Virus record (IMG/VR): IMGVR_UViG_3300012211_000001
Location: 1 to 52,326 of that record
Source: a virus
Direction: 5' to 3' (one strand)
Length of the DNA stretch: 52,326 nt
In this document: one piece after another, positions 16,445-24,697 of the stretch
Numbering within the stretch: position 1 is the first letter of the stretch
How the letters are laid out: the number at the start of each line of letters is the position of its first letter
Notes under the pieces: generated by a model
The model's database searches: none
Told to the model about the DNA's origin: nothing
What the model saw: the letters and a program-made list of their open reading frames with translations, nothing else
Position numbers and translations under genes: made by a program

Positions 16445-17382
16445 GATATCTTGTCCTGGGGGGGGGCGGTTTTATCGGCACGCATCTCGCTCGCTATCTC
16501 TTAGCCCATGATCATCACGTCACGACCATTGATCCGCGGCGCTGCGATCTCCGTGGCGTCTTGCATATCTACGGCTCCGCTGCTGATCCCACACTGATGC
16601 AACGTACCATCCCTCGGCACGATGGAGTCTTTCATCTCGCCGCCGTGGTGGGATTCGCCAAGGTGATGCCCAATCTGCTGGGCACCGTGACAGGGACCTT
16701 GAGCAGTGCGGAGACGGTCTTCCAGATTGCCGGCCAGACGAAAACACGCACGCTGTTTACTTCGACGAGCGCCGTCTATGGCCGGGGCAACGGGTCGCCT
16801 GCACGGGAAACGGACGATAGCTTCGTCGGGCCTTCCCCGGTCCAGTCATGGAGTTATGCCTACGCTAAAGCCGCCGCCGAGTGCTTGGCGTTTGCCTATA
16901 TCCGGGAAGCGCAAGCGCCGTTCATCGTCACACGGGTGTTCAATACCGTGGGGCCAGGGCAACGCCCAGAAGCGGGATTCGTGCTTCCCCGGTTCTGTCG
17001 TCAAGCGTCGAGCGGGGAGCCGCTGACAGTATATGCCCCTGGAACGCAACGTCGGACGTTTGGGCATGTGGCCGATGTGGTGCGGGGATTAACCGATCTC
17101 ATGGAATGCGATTCAGCCGTCGGAGAACTGGTGAACATCGGAGGGGTGGCGAATCACAGCATGCGTGAGTTAGCGGAGATTGTGAAGTTCCGCGCCCGGT
17201 CCAGCTCGCCTATCGAGACGATACCACCGCCTTATGAACACGGATATGATGATATCGAAAGCCGCGCCCCGGATCTGACGAAAATCGGCAAACTGATCGG
17301 GTATGTTCCCCAATATCCGATAGATGCGATGGTGGATGAAGTCCTAGCGGAATACCATAGCCGAAAGCTGGTACTCATCTGA
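16441..17382 (+). CDS. NAD-dependent sugar epimerase/dehydratase (extended SDR)
   Basis: 313 aa, GTG start. Residues 1-15 hold the NAD site GGGGFIGTHL, residues about 60-70 HLAAVVG, and the catalytic Tyr-x3-Lys is in YAYAKAAAE. A DNIGG-like VNIGG and an R-TFGHVADVV block complete the GalE/RmlB-like pattern. It converts a nucleotide sugar, but epimerase versus dehydratase cannot be told by eye. It sits between NeuA- and NeuB-like genes and may build the precursor or decorate the same glycan. Confidence 0.88.
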   Translation: MRYLVLGGGGFIGTHLARYLLAHDHHVTTIDPRRCDLRGVLHIYGSAADPTLMQRTIPRHDGVFHLAAVVGFAKVMPNLLGTVTGTLSSAETVFQIAGQTKTRTLFTSTSAVYGRGNGSPARETDDSFVGPSPVQSWSYAYAKAAAECLAFAYIREAQAPFIVTRVFNTVGPGQRPEAGFVLPRFCRQASSGEPLTVYAPGTQRRTFGHVADVVRGLTDLMECDSAVGELVNIGGVANHSMRELAEIVKFRARSSSPIETIPPPYEHGYDDIESRAPDLTKIGKLIGYVPQYPIDAMVDEVLAEYHSRKLVLI

Positions 17383-17411
17383 CCTTCTCCATTGCGGGGC
17401 GCTTCATCGGC

Positions 17412-18278
17412 ATGGAGCATTCGGCCTATCTTATTGCAGAGATCGGCGGGAACCATGGCGGTGATCCCAATAAGGCCGACGACTTAATTCGTGCGGCGGC
17501 AATGGCTGGAGCAGATGCCATTAAGATGCAGGCATATCGACCCGAATATCTGGTGACGGGAGATGCCCCTGCTTACTGGGGAGCCTCCGGGACGCAGCGG
17601 CAGTATTTCGAGACAACGGCGAGTTTCCCGTTAGCGGTATGGAAACATCTGGCGGCACAGGCTTCTGCTTATCGCATTGCATTCCTCCTGTCGGCGTTTG
17701 ATGAAGAATTGGTGGATGAACTTGATCCACTTGTCGCAGCTTGGAAGGTTGCGTCAGGAGACATCACCCATCAGTCCCTGATCCGTCGGATTGCAAGTAA
17801 GGGCAAGCCAGTTTTGTTGAGTACAGGTGCATCCACGATTCCGGAGATTTATCAGGCGCTTGAATGGCTAGGGGAATTACCCGTCTGTATTATGCATTGC
17901 TGTTTGTCCTATCCGGCATATGCAAACGATGCCAACCTCAGATGTATCCTCACGCTCCGGAAAACCTTCACTCGCGAGATTGGCTGGAGCGATCATATTC
18001 TGGGGAATCCCGACGTGCTCCGTACCGCATATGCGCTGGGCGCTAATGCCCTCGAAAAACATTTTACGATTCACACGGATGCAGATGGGCCAGATCACAC
18101 CCATTCATGGACTCCCTTATCGCTACGGGCGGACCGAGAAGCCGTGGACCATTTACGGGACTATTTGGGTACGGGAGAGAAGATCGTCCAGCAATGCGAG
18201 AGTGCTGCCCGCCGATACGCACGCCGTTCCATGCATAGGATCGACGGGCAACCACGGATGTTACGTCCTAACTATTGA
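17412..18278 (+). CDS. NeuB-family nonulosonic acid synthase
   Basis: 288 aa. The family signatures appear in order: AEIGGNHGGD, KMQAYRP, VASGDITH, LSTGAS, HCCLSYPAYANDANL, IGWSDHILG and EKHFT, followed by DHTHSWTP. It condenses phosphoenolpyruvate with a six-carbon sugar to give a nine-carbon sialic-acid-like product. The usual C-terminal antifreeze-like (SAF) domain is missing, so the protein is shorter than standard NeuB (about 340-350 aa). No NeuC-like hydrolysing epimerase is seen nearby, so the substrate probably comes from the host. Confidence 0.92.
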   Translation: MEHSAYLIAEIGGNHGGDPNKADDLIRAAAMAGADAIKMQAYRPEYLVTGDAPAYWGASGTQRQYFETTASFPLAVWKHLAAQASAYRIAFLLSAFDEELVDELDPLVAAWKVASGDITHQSLIRRIASKGKPVLLSTGASTIPEIYQALEWLGELPVCIMHCCLSYPAYANDANLRCILTLRKTFTREIGWSDHILGNPDVLRTAYALGANALEKHFTIHTDADGPDHTHSWTPLSLRADREAVDHLRDYLGTGEKIVQQCESAARRYARRSMHRIDGQPRMLRPNY

Positions 18279-18294
18279 ATCGGATGGGGCACCT

Positions 18295-18699
18295 ATGAGT
18301 GAACGACCAATAAATTGGGCTGGGATCAATGCCCATTTGGAGCGAGTGTTGGGTTGTCCCAGCGGACTCCGTGGCCTCGGACCTCGGCGTCGTCTCCCAG
18401 GTGGGGGGCGTAGTTTACCTCTTCAACTACCCCCTGATCCAGATTATCCAGTAAAGCAACTCCGACGTAACTTGACATTGAAGCAGAGGCAGTACTTGGG
18501 AGTTGGCCGGAAACTGGAAGAAGTAGTTAAACGTGCTCTACGCCAACGCGATCATGTGCGTGAGACATACCGGATATTCAAACAGGTAGAGCCACGGTTT
18601 ACCTGTCCCGATGTGCTTGACGAATTGGAAAGTTCATTATTAACTTCGTGGCGACTTATTCAGGAGGCACGAGCGATTGACGGTTTGTTGAAGGATTGA
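18295..18699 (+). CDS. Hypothetical helical protein, 134 aa
   Basis: ATG at 18295. The N-terminal 45 residues are Gly/Arg/Pro-rich (CPSGLRGLGPRRRLPGGGRSLPLQ), and the remainder is basic helix (LTLKQRQYLGVGRKLEEVVKRALRQR) with a LLTSWRLIQEARAID end. It could bind nucleic acid. Codon use is richer in A/T than in its neighbours, which hints at later acquisition. No family is recognised. Confidence 0.6.
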   Translation: MSERPINWAGINAHLERVLGCPSGLRGLGPRRRLPGGGRSLPLQLPPDPDYPVKQLRRNLTLKQRQYLGVGRKLEEVVKRALRQRDHVRETYRIFKQVEPRFTCPDVLDELESSLLTSWRLIQEARAIDGLLKD

Positions 18700-18779
18700 T
18701 TTCCCGCCGAAGAGTGCCGCAGGCACCACGGCTTCACATCACTTGGCCACCGAAGCGCTGGCATCGCCACCACGGAAGG

Positions 18780-18810
18780 CCGCTTGTTCCTTATAGGAAA
18801 GGCGGTTTTT
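18780..18810 (+). terminator. Rho-independent terminator before the HNH gene
   Basis: The outer stem CCGC/GCGG (18780-18783, 18802-18805) and inner stem TTCCT/AGGAA (18787-18791, 18795-18799) enclose loop TAT, followed by TTTTT at 18806-18810. The T-run abuts the ATG at 18811. It would end the sugar-cassette transcript. Bases 18700-18779 before it hold no gene I can support. Confidence 0.65.
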
Positions 18811-19125
18811 ATGTTTTGGCGTCCCGAAGATCACTGCGCGCATTGCGGTAGTACCTACCATGGCAGTTTCTATCACGAATACATCATCAACCGCAGCGAA
18901 GCGTGGCAGCGCAAATGCCAACGTGCATACCAGCGCTACGGACATATGTGCCAAGCGTGTCGGATTCGCGCGGCGGTACAAGTCCACCACATGACGTATA
19001 GGCGCCTGGGAAGGGAGAAATTGAGTGATCTGCGCGTCCTTTGCGATCAGTGCCATCGCTGTCTACATCGGAAAATGGAGGAACAGGGCGGTTGGGGATT
19101 GGATCAGCGGAGACTCGCTATATAG
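18811..19125 (+). CDS. HNH endonuclease, 104 aa
   Basis: A compact HNH module: CAHCG near the N-terminus, CQACRIRAAVQVHHMTYRRLGREKLSDLRVLCDQCHRCLH with paired Cys and the catalytic His in VHH. ATG at 18811 is chosen because it follows GGAAAGGCGG. The longer TTG-initiated frame from 18784 would start inside the terminator stem. Phage HNH proteins of this size may be homing nucleases or terminase helpers. Its position between two terminators suggests a mobile insert. Confidence 0.82.
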   Translation: MFWRPEDHCAHCGSTYHGSFYHEYIINRSEAWQRKCQRAYQRYGHMCQACRIRAAVQVHHMTYRRLGREKLSDLRVLCDQCHRCLHRKMEEQGGWGLDQRRLAI

Positions 19126-19241
19126 GGAGGTGATGCCAAATGAAGCCCGACGTGGGCTACACGTAGGTCGTGGGGACTTGCGCATTTTGCAAGAATCCCC
19201 ATGTTACTAGCCTAGAGAGACCAAAAATCGTGGGACCTGAA

Positions 19242-19272
19242 GGGCTCGCTCCTCGTTGGGGCGGGCCCTTTT
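19242..19272 (+). terminator. Strong Rho-independent terminator or attenuator
   Basis: An 11-bp stem GGGCTCGCTCC/GGGGCGGGCCC (19242-19252, 19258-19268, two G-U pairs), loop TCGTT and TTTT at 19269-19272. It sits 17 nt before the start of the protease gene, so it may set the level of capsid-gene transcription. Confidence 0.8.
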
Positions 19273-19289
19273 GTCACTGAGGAGGTTGT

Positions 19290-19850
19290 ATTCCGTTCGC
19301 CGGATACGCGGACTTCGCCGCTTGTGTCAAGGCGAACAGCAGCAAGAAAAACCCGAAAGCGTATTGCGGTGCGGTTCAAGCAGCGGTCGAAAAACTCGAA
19401 AAGGACTACTTGGCCATGGATGCACTGATGGACAAAAAAGTCGAATCCATGTCTCCAAAGCAGTTCGTCATCGCCAAGGTCGATGAAGCCCAACGCCTCG
19501 TGTTCGGCTGGGCGTCCGTCGCCAAAGACGCGTCGGGGAACATTCTCGAAGACCTCCAAGGCGATATCGTGACCATGGATGAACTCGAACCCGCAGCCTA
19601 CGATTTCGTCCTCCATTCTCGTGTGGGGACTGACTTGCATCCCACCGATGACGTAGCCAAAGGGCAACTCGTTGAATCGCTAGTGGTGACGCCCGATAAG
19701 CTTACTGCCATGGGCCTCAAAGCCGACACCGCTCCCCAGGGGGCGTGGTGGGTGGGATTCAAGTTCGACCCCGAGACGTTCGCTAAAGTCCGTGCAGGTG
19801 ACCGGACGATGTTCTCGATCAAAGGTGCTGCCGAGCGGGTGGAGGTCTGA
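19290..19850 (+). CDS. Prohead protease, XkdF-like (Peptidase S78_2)
   Basis: 186 aa if begun at ATT 19290, which lies 4 nt after a GGAGG at 19281-19285. The first ATG (19410) would remove a conserved phage segment, FAGYADFAACVKANSS followed by AYCGAVQAAVEK, so the unusual ATT start is preferred. The body matches XkdF-like serine protease: FGWASVAKD, QGDIVTMDELEPAAYDFV, GQLVESLVVT and GAWWVGFKFDPE. It should cut scaffold and coat proteins during head maturation. The scaffold gene starts on its stop codon. Confidence 0.85.
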   Translation: MPFAGYADFAACVKANSSKKNPKAYCGAVQAAVEKLEKDYLAMDALMDKKVESMSPKQFVIAKVDEAQRLVFGWASVAKDASGNILEDLQGDIVTMDELEPAAYDFVLHSRVGTDLHPTDDVAKGQLVESLVVTPDKLTAMGLKADTAPQGAWWVGFKFDPETFAKVRAGDRTMFSIKGAAERVEV

Positions 19851-20698
19851 TGGCGAAGAAACTACGGAAGATGCGGATCGACGCCATTGGCTTGGTAGAC
19901 AAAGGTGCCAACCAAGATGCCATGATCGTGATCGCCAAACGGCATATCATCAAAGACGGTGCCGATGAAGGTCCGCCCTGTCCGATTGACGGGGAAGATC
20001 ACAAAAAGTCCGAACATGAAGCGGCCATGAAGGCCAAGTCCATGAAGAAAGAGGCATCGATGGATACCCAAGCAACGGAAGCCCTCCAAAAGGAAATTGC
20101 CGATCTCAAAGTTGAGCGTGATCGGGCCACCAAGGAGTTGGCTGACTTGAAGGGCTCTGGAACACTCTCCTCGGATACCGAAACGCTGAAGCGCCAGTAT
20201 GACGCGACGCAGCAGGAGTTGGAGAAGACACGCGACGATCTCCGCAAGCAACTGGAGGCTTCCCAGAAGGAAGCCGATGCTATGAAGGCGGAGAATGAGA
20301 AAATCTTCAAACAGCGTCGCCGGGAGCGCTTCGTCAAACGGGCGGCGGATTTGAAGTATCTCCCCGGAGCCCCAGCGGACGACTTCGCAGAGTTCCTTGA
20401 CGATGTAGAGAAATCTATCGGGGAGAAGCGATTCACGAAGTTTCTGAATCAATTGGATGCCTGGAATACGAATCTCGAAAAGAGTTACGTCTTCAAGGAA
20501 CTAGGCGCTGGAGGCGGGGGCGAATATAGTCTCGCTGGCCCCGAAGCGCAGCTCGATCTCATGGCCAAGGAATTGGCTGCCAAGGATACGAAGTTGTCCT
20601 ATCACCAAGCCTACAACAAAGTGCTGGATACGCCCGAAGGCCGGGCGATCTATAAGCGCCACGTTGCGGAAACCCGTAACCGGAATCAGGAGCGCTAG
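19850..20698 (+). CDS. Scaffold protein (coiled coil)
   Basis: 282 aa. Residues 1-30 carry the phage motif MRIDAIGLVDKGANQDA seen next to XkdF-like proteases. Residues about 75-160 are a long, highly charged coiled coil (ADLKVERDRATKELADL and repeats). The C-terminus ends in basic RHVAETRNRNQER, which could contact the coat. It guides capsid assembly and is then removed by the protease. It overlaps the protease stop by one base and precedes decoration and coat genes. Confidence 0.82.
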   Translation: MAKKLRKMRIDAIGLVDKGANQDAMIVIAKRHIIKDGADEGPPCPIDGEDHKKSEHEAAMKAKSMKKEASMDTQATEALQKEIADLKVERDRATKELADLKGSGTLSSDTETLKRQYDATQQELEKTRDDLRKQLEASQKEADAMKAENEKIFKQRRRERFVKRAADLKYLPGAPADDFAEFLDDVEKSIGEKRFTKFLNQLDAWNTNLEKSYVFKELGAGGGGEYSLAGPEAQLDLMAKELAAKDTKLSYHQAYNKVLDTPEGRAIYKRHVAETRNRNQER

Positions 20699-20700
20699 CC

Positions 20701-21117
20701 ATGGCCTACGAGATACCGCTGTTCGATGTATCGGCGCTGGCAACGGTGCCGATCATTCAGTACCGGCTGGTGAAGTTCTCCGGCGCGGGGATCAAACACA
20801 CGACCAATTTGGCCCACCGCTCGCTTGGGGTGGCCCAACAGAGCGGTACGACCTCTCCACAGACCATGGTGAGCGTTCGCACCTTCGGGGTGACCAAGGT
20901 CGAAGCTTCCAGTGGTGCGGTGACATTCGGCGCAGTACTCTCGCCGACTTCAGGAGCGGTTTCGACTGCCTCGCGTCTCGGGGGAACGGTCAAGGTCTCG
21001 ACCGCGCCCAAGACTTCGTATGTGATCGGCTATGCCATGACCACCGCTGCGGCGGGGACCGGGCGTCGGATCATCTCGATGCTGCTGACTCACGCCGGTT
21101 TCGCGACCACCGCATGA
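20701..21117 (+). CDS. Capsid decoration protein (DUF2190-like), copy 1
   Basis: 138 aa, beta-rich, with the segments VKVEASSGAVTFGAVLSPT, SGAVSTASRLGGTVKVST and a IGYAMTTAAAGTGRRI end. The same pattern occurs in 22338-22781, so the coat gene is bracketed by two paralogues. DUF2190-like proteins are short virion surface or cement proteins. An alternative is a head fibre base. Confidence 0.75.
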   Translation: MAYEIPLFDVSALATVPIIQYRLVKFSGAGIKHTTNLAHRSLGVAQQSGTTSPQTMVSVRTFGVTKVEASSGAVTFGAVLSPTSGAVSTASRLGGTVKVSTAPKTSYVIGYAMTTAAAGTGRRIISMLLTHAGFATTA

Positions 21118-21137
21118 TGACGGGAAAGGACTAAGCG

Positions 21138-22091
21138 ATGCCATTGCCATCCCCACAACAGGTACACATAGATGTACCGTTGTCCAATTTGTCCATCGCC
21201 ATCATGCAGGAGGAGGCCGTCTTTGGCGTGGCGCGCATGGTGTTCCCCAACGTGCCAGTGGACAAGCAATCGAACAAATACTATGTGTGGAAGCAGGAAG
21301 ACTTCTTCCGCACCGATGCAACGAAGCGGGCCCCCGGGGCCGAATCGACCGGCTCGGGCCTCAACGTCTCCAGCTCGTCCTATTACTGCGATGTCTGGGC
21401 CAGTCACTTTGATATCGACCATCAGACCGCCGCGAACGTCGATCTGGCGCTGGATTTGGAACGGGCCGCCGTCGCGAAAGTGACCCGCGATATTCTCATC
21501 CGTGAAGACTTGGATTTCGTCGCCAAATACTTCGCCACCGGGATCTGGAATGCCGATACCCCGGTCGGCATCACTTGGGACAACGTGAACTCGACACCCA
21601 TCGAGGACATCCGCGGCCGCTGGTATGTGATGGTGCAGAACTCCGGGATGATCCCCAGCGATCTGACGCTGGGCCCGAACACCTACAAGCGGCTCCAGGA
21701 TCATCCGGACATCTTGGATCGGATCAAGTACACGCAGACAGCGATCGTCACGAAGGACCTGATTGCGTCCGTACTGGATCTGCGCCGGGTCAATGTGCTG
21801 TTCGGAGTGGCGAATAGCGCAAACGAAGGTGCCGCCACTGGAACATTCGCGTTCAATGCGGGCAACCATGCCCTCCTAACCTATGCGCCTACGGGCCCGG
21901 GCCTCATGGTGCCCTCAGCGGGCTACACGTTCATCTGGACGACTCCAGAGAACAACGCCTATCCGATCGCCATCGCGCGGATTCCGATCCTGTTCCGGAA
22001 GGTCGAGCGGATCGAAGGCGAGACGGCCTTCGCCAATGCAGTCACCGCCAAAGTGCTTGGCGAATTTTTGCCGAGCTGCGTCGCCTCGTGA
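21138..22091 (+). CDS. Major capsid protein
   Basis: 317 aa. Position after protease, scaffold and decoration protein, and a coat-like sequence: IAIMQEEAVFGVARMVFPNVPVDKQSNKYYVW, an SSYYCDVWASHFDIDHQTAAN block, a LTLGPNTYKRLQDHPDI helix and a C-terminal IARIPILFRKVERIEGE strand. It fits the HK97 fold group without a large N-terminal delta domain, the separate scaffold serving instead. The start has an AGGACTAAGCG upstream. Confidence 0.9.
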   Translation: MPLPSPQQVHIDVPLSNLSIAIMQEEAVFGVARMVFPNVPVDKQSNKYYVWKQEDFFRTDATKRAPGAESTGSGLNVSSSSYYCDVWASHFDIDHQTAANVDLALDLERAAVAKVTRDILIREDLDFVAKYFATGIWNADTPVGITWDNVNSTPIEDIRGRWYVMVQNSGMIPSDLTLGPNTYKRLQDHPDILDRIKYTQTAIVTKDLIASVLDLRRVNVLFGVANSANEGAATGTFAFNAGNHALLTYAPTGPGLMVPSAGYTFIWTTPENNAYPIAIARIPILFRKVERIEGETAFANAVTAKVLGEFLPSCVAS

Positions 22092-22288
22092 TCGCGGTCA
22101 AGGATTTCCGCTATTACGATTTCCGCACGAAGCAGAGTGTGGACGTGCATGCGGGCGAATCCCTCGACCCAGATCTCTTAGGTCGCAATAAGGTGGATGT
22201 GGAGAAACTGCAACGCACCAAATTCGTAGACCGTGGTGAGGGGGCGCAGGATCCTCAGCCGCGGAAGAAGCGGGTGCGGAGTCGGTAA
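22088..22288 (+). CDS. Small head protein, 66 aa
   Basis: GTG start overlapping the coat stop as GTGA. Charged and compact, with a basic C-terminus (PRKKRVRSR). In this position phages often encode a head-tail joining or coat-associated protein. No family is recognised. Confidence 0.65.
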   Translation: MIAVKDFRYYDFRTKQSVDVHAGESLDPDLLGRNKVDVEKLQRTKFVDRGEGAQDPQPRKKRVRSR

Positions 22289-22294
22289 CCGGCT

Positions 22295-22326
22295 GGGGGA
22301 GGCGGTGCCCCGCTCCCCCCCGTTTT
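22295..22326 (+). terminator. Terminator downstream of the coat gene
   Basis: Stem GGGGGAG/CTCCCCC (22295-22301, 22313-22319) plus inner CGG/CCG with loop TGCC, then a TTTT at 22323-22326. A terminator or 3'-stabilising hairpin after the coat gene would let coat mRNA exceed that of the tail genes. Confidence 0.65.
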
Positions 22327-22337
22327 CGAGGTGACCT

Positions 22338-22781
22338 ATGGGGTTCCAGAAGTTCACACGCCAGGCACTCGCCCCGGCGTTCAATGAAGAATTGAAGTTC
22401 AACTCGACGGCGGCAATCATTGCGAACCGTGTTGTGAAGCTCATGAACACGGGCAACGTGAAGCACACCACGGGGACCTCCGGCCGTATTGCGGTCGGCG
22501 TTGCGATGAACGGCGCGACGGGCGGTGGCAAGCTCATTAGCGTGCGCTATTCCGGCATCGTGCCCATCGAAGCATCGACGAAAGCCATCGCGATTGGCGA
22601 TGTGCTCCGCTGCACCTCTGGGGCAGCCTCGACGGCTAGTCGCTTGGGTGGAACGGTCCGGACCACGACAGTGAATAACAACATCATCGGGATGGCATTG
22701 ACCAGTGCGGCGGCGGGCGCGACGAAGCGGCTCGTTTCTGTGATGCTCGGCCTCATCGTCAATACGGTGGCGTTGTCATGA
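22338..22781 (+). CDS. Capsid decoration protein (DUF2190-like), copy 2
   Basis: 147 aa. Paralogue of 20701-21117: shared IEASTKAIAIGDVLRCTSGAASTASRLGGTVRTT and a closing IIGMALTSAAAGATKR. GAGGTGACCT precedes the ATG. Two decoration proteins could fill different surface sites or be alternative versions. Confidence 0.75.
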   Translation: MGFQKFTRQALAPAFNEELKFNSTAAIIANRVVKLMNTGNVKHTTGTSGRIAVGVAMNGATGGGKLISVRYSGIVPIEASTKAIAIGDVLRCTSGAASTASRLGGTVRTTTVNNNIIGMALTSAAAGATKRLVSVMLGLIVNTVALS

Positions 22782-23887
22782 CCTGGACCCGCACGCGAGA
22801 TCATTGCGCGATCCTCGGCTTTACGCAGCACAACTTCGCCGCGCCGTGGGGGCAGCCCGATTGGGATTTCAAAGGGCTGAATGATCTCCATTCGACCGTG
22901 GCCAATTTCTGGCCGAAGGACAAAGGCGATCCCTTTGCCTCAGGCCAAATCAGCTGGTATCAATTGCACTGGCCCGGGCCCGATGGCGAGTACCCAGGCG
23001 CTCGCGATCCCCAGCACACGAAGTGGTTGATTGAGCAGACGATCTGTCCGATTTGGATGTGGGAACATGATGACCGGATCCCGATGAGTGAAGCCTATCC
23101 CTTGGATCAGGTACTCACGGGAGCCGTCTTACCCACCGGGCAACCGCTATCTCCAGAGGCATACTACAACAACTCGATTTCCTGGATGATCGCCCATGCG
23201 ATTCTCCAAGGCTATCGGACCATCGGGCTCTATGGCGTCGATATGGCCATGGACGGGGTACATGGGGAATCGGAATACGGCTGGCAGCGACCGTCGGTCG
23301 AATACTTCATCGGCATTGCGCGGGGCCTCGGTATCCAAGTGCTCATGCCCCAGCAATCCGAGCTCTTGAAATGCGCCTATCTCTACGGCTACGACAACAA
23401 GATGCATGTTCGCCAGAAGTTGATCGTGCGGATGGAAGAGTTGGAACTCTCCGAAGCGCAAGCGGTGGATCAATATGAGACCACCAAGCGGGCGTTATAT
23501 CAAATCAAGGGGGCATTGCAACTCCTGAGTGGGGATGGACTCCACGAACTCGTGGCAAAGATCAAAGCCGTGATTCCTGAGGACATGCGCAAAGCCGCCG
23601 TGGAGGGATTGCAGAACGATGAGCAACTCGCCACGATGGATCTGGAGGCGGCCAAACGAGCGTTGCACGAGTGCCGCGGGGCCAAGCAGAACAGCAAATG
23701 GGTGCTGAAGAACTACTTCCCTGGCGAAGGGCCGCTACAGGATGTGTATCGCACAGAGCGTAGTCTGATGATTCGAGAAGAAACGGCGGTGGCGCCACCC
23801 CCATCGGATGGGCAACGTCCCGTCAATCGGCTGGCGATGATGGCCCCGTTATTGCCGCTCATCGAAGCGCCGGTGCAGAAGGAGTAA
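22778..23887 (+). CDS. DUF115/MptE-like phage protein, large form
   Basis: 369 aa. The N-terminal 215 residues carry the core IGLYGVDMAMDG, a SEYGWQRPSVEYFIGIARGLGIQV motif and a LYGYDNK close, matching the shorter gene at 14590. The rest is a long helical or coiled-coil region (about 215-310) and a Pro-rich tail. Such genes are common between coat and connector genes in tailed phages, with unproven function. The Rossmann-like core may bind a nucleotide sugar. Confidence 0.65.
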   Translation: MTWTRTRDHCAILGFTQHNFAAPWGQPDWDFKGLNDLHSTVANFWPKDKGDPFASGQISWYQLHWPGPDGEYPGARDPQHTKWLIEQTICPIWMWEHDDRIPMSEAYPLDQVLTGAVLPTGQPLSPEAYYNNSISWMIAHAILQGYRTIGLYGVDMAMDGVHGESEYGWQRPSVEYFIGIARGLGIQVLMPQQSELLKCAYLYGYDNKMHVRQKLIVRMEELELSEAQAVDQYETTKRALYQIKGALQLLSGDGLHELVAKIKAVIPEDMRKAAVEGLQNDEQLATMDLEAAKRALHECRGAKQNSKWVLKNYFPGEGPLQDVYRTERSLMIREETAVAPPPSDGQRPVNRLAMMAPLLPLIEAPVQKE

Positions 23888-23890
23888 CCG

Positions 23891-24241
23891 ATGCGGATGG
23901 ATCATGTCGGGACGGGAAGTATCCCCTTCAAAGGGGCGACGACCAATTGGTTGATCGCCAAATCCACCTCGCCTTGGTTGTCCTTGGGAGGCGCCTATAA
24001 GCTCTTTACGCTGCAGGCGGCGAAGGGCTCGTCGGTGGCCACGTCTGGCTTTACGGTCAAACTCTTTGGGGCATTGTCCTCGGCCTCCACAGCCCCGCTG
24101 CTCTTAGCCACCTGTACGAGCGCGGCCCGCCGGGCGATCTCAACGGGCAACGTTCCAGTAACATGGATCAAATTCAGTTCCACCAAGTTCACAACGGCCG
24201 CTGGTCGACGCCTCCGTGTCGAAACGTGCGCCCTGCCGTAA
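23891..24241 (+). CDS. Hypothetical head or joining protein, 116 aa
   Basis: Three bases after the previous stop. Ser/Thr/Ala-rich beta protein without signal peptide; a GSIPFKGATTNWLIAKST opening. The next gene starts at the following base. Position suggests a decoration or joining role. Confidence 0.65.
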   Translation: MRMDHVGTGSIPFKGATTNWLIAKSTSPWLSLGGAYKLFTLQAAKGSSVATSGFTVKLFGALSSASTAPLLLATCTSAARRAISTGNVPVTWIKFSSTKFTTAAGRRLRVETCALP

Positions 24242-24697
24242 ATGAGCTGGACCTACACGCGGGCCCCCAGTACAGCGAGTTCCGCCGGGCGACGGGATGC
24301 CCTGCGGCTCCTGCTCAATGACCTGACCAGTAGTCGGCCGCTGCGGGCCGATGAAGAACTCGCCTTTGCCCTCAGTCAGCAGAATAACAACATCTATCTG
24401 GCGGCATCCTGGATCTGCGAATCGCTGGCAGATAACGAAGCCGTGCAGACTCGGGTGGGCGACCTCTCAATCGGGGGCGAGAAGCCGAAGAATTATCGTG
24501 AAGCCGCCGCCTGTTATCGGATGCTGGGCATCCGGCGTGGGGTCACAGGGATTATGCCAGCCATGAGTTCGGGGCAAAAGACCGTTTATGTGCAGGATAC
24601 CGATCGGGTACAGCCCGTCTTTACACGCGGGATGATGACGCGCCCTGGGGCACCGGTAGGCATTGAAGGGACCGTCTCCACGGGGCTCACGACGTGA
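24242..24697 (+). CDS. Head-tail connector (adaptor-like)
   Basis: 151 aa. The N-terminal half is helical (RRDALRLLLNDL, ADEELAFALSQQNNNIYLAASWICESLA), as in gp6-like connector adaptors that bind under the portal. It overlaps the next connector gene by GTGA. Confidence 0.75.
   Translation: MSWTYTRAPSTASSAGRRDALRLLLNDLTSSRPLRADEELAFALSQQNNNIYLAASWICESLADNEAVQTRVGDLSIGGEKPKNYREAAACYRMLGIRRGVTGIMPAMSSGQKTVYVQDTDRVQPVFTRGMMTRPGAPVGIEGTVSTGLTT

Noticed and set aside
19133-19210. 26-aa ORF after the HNH gene, with GGGAGG just upstream
   Set aside because: The ribosome site is too close to ATG 19133, and the alternative ATG 19141 gives only 8 residues; no overlap or conservation clue.
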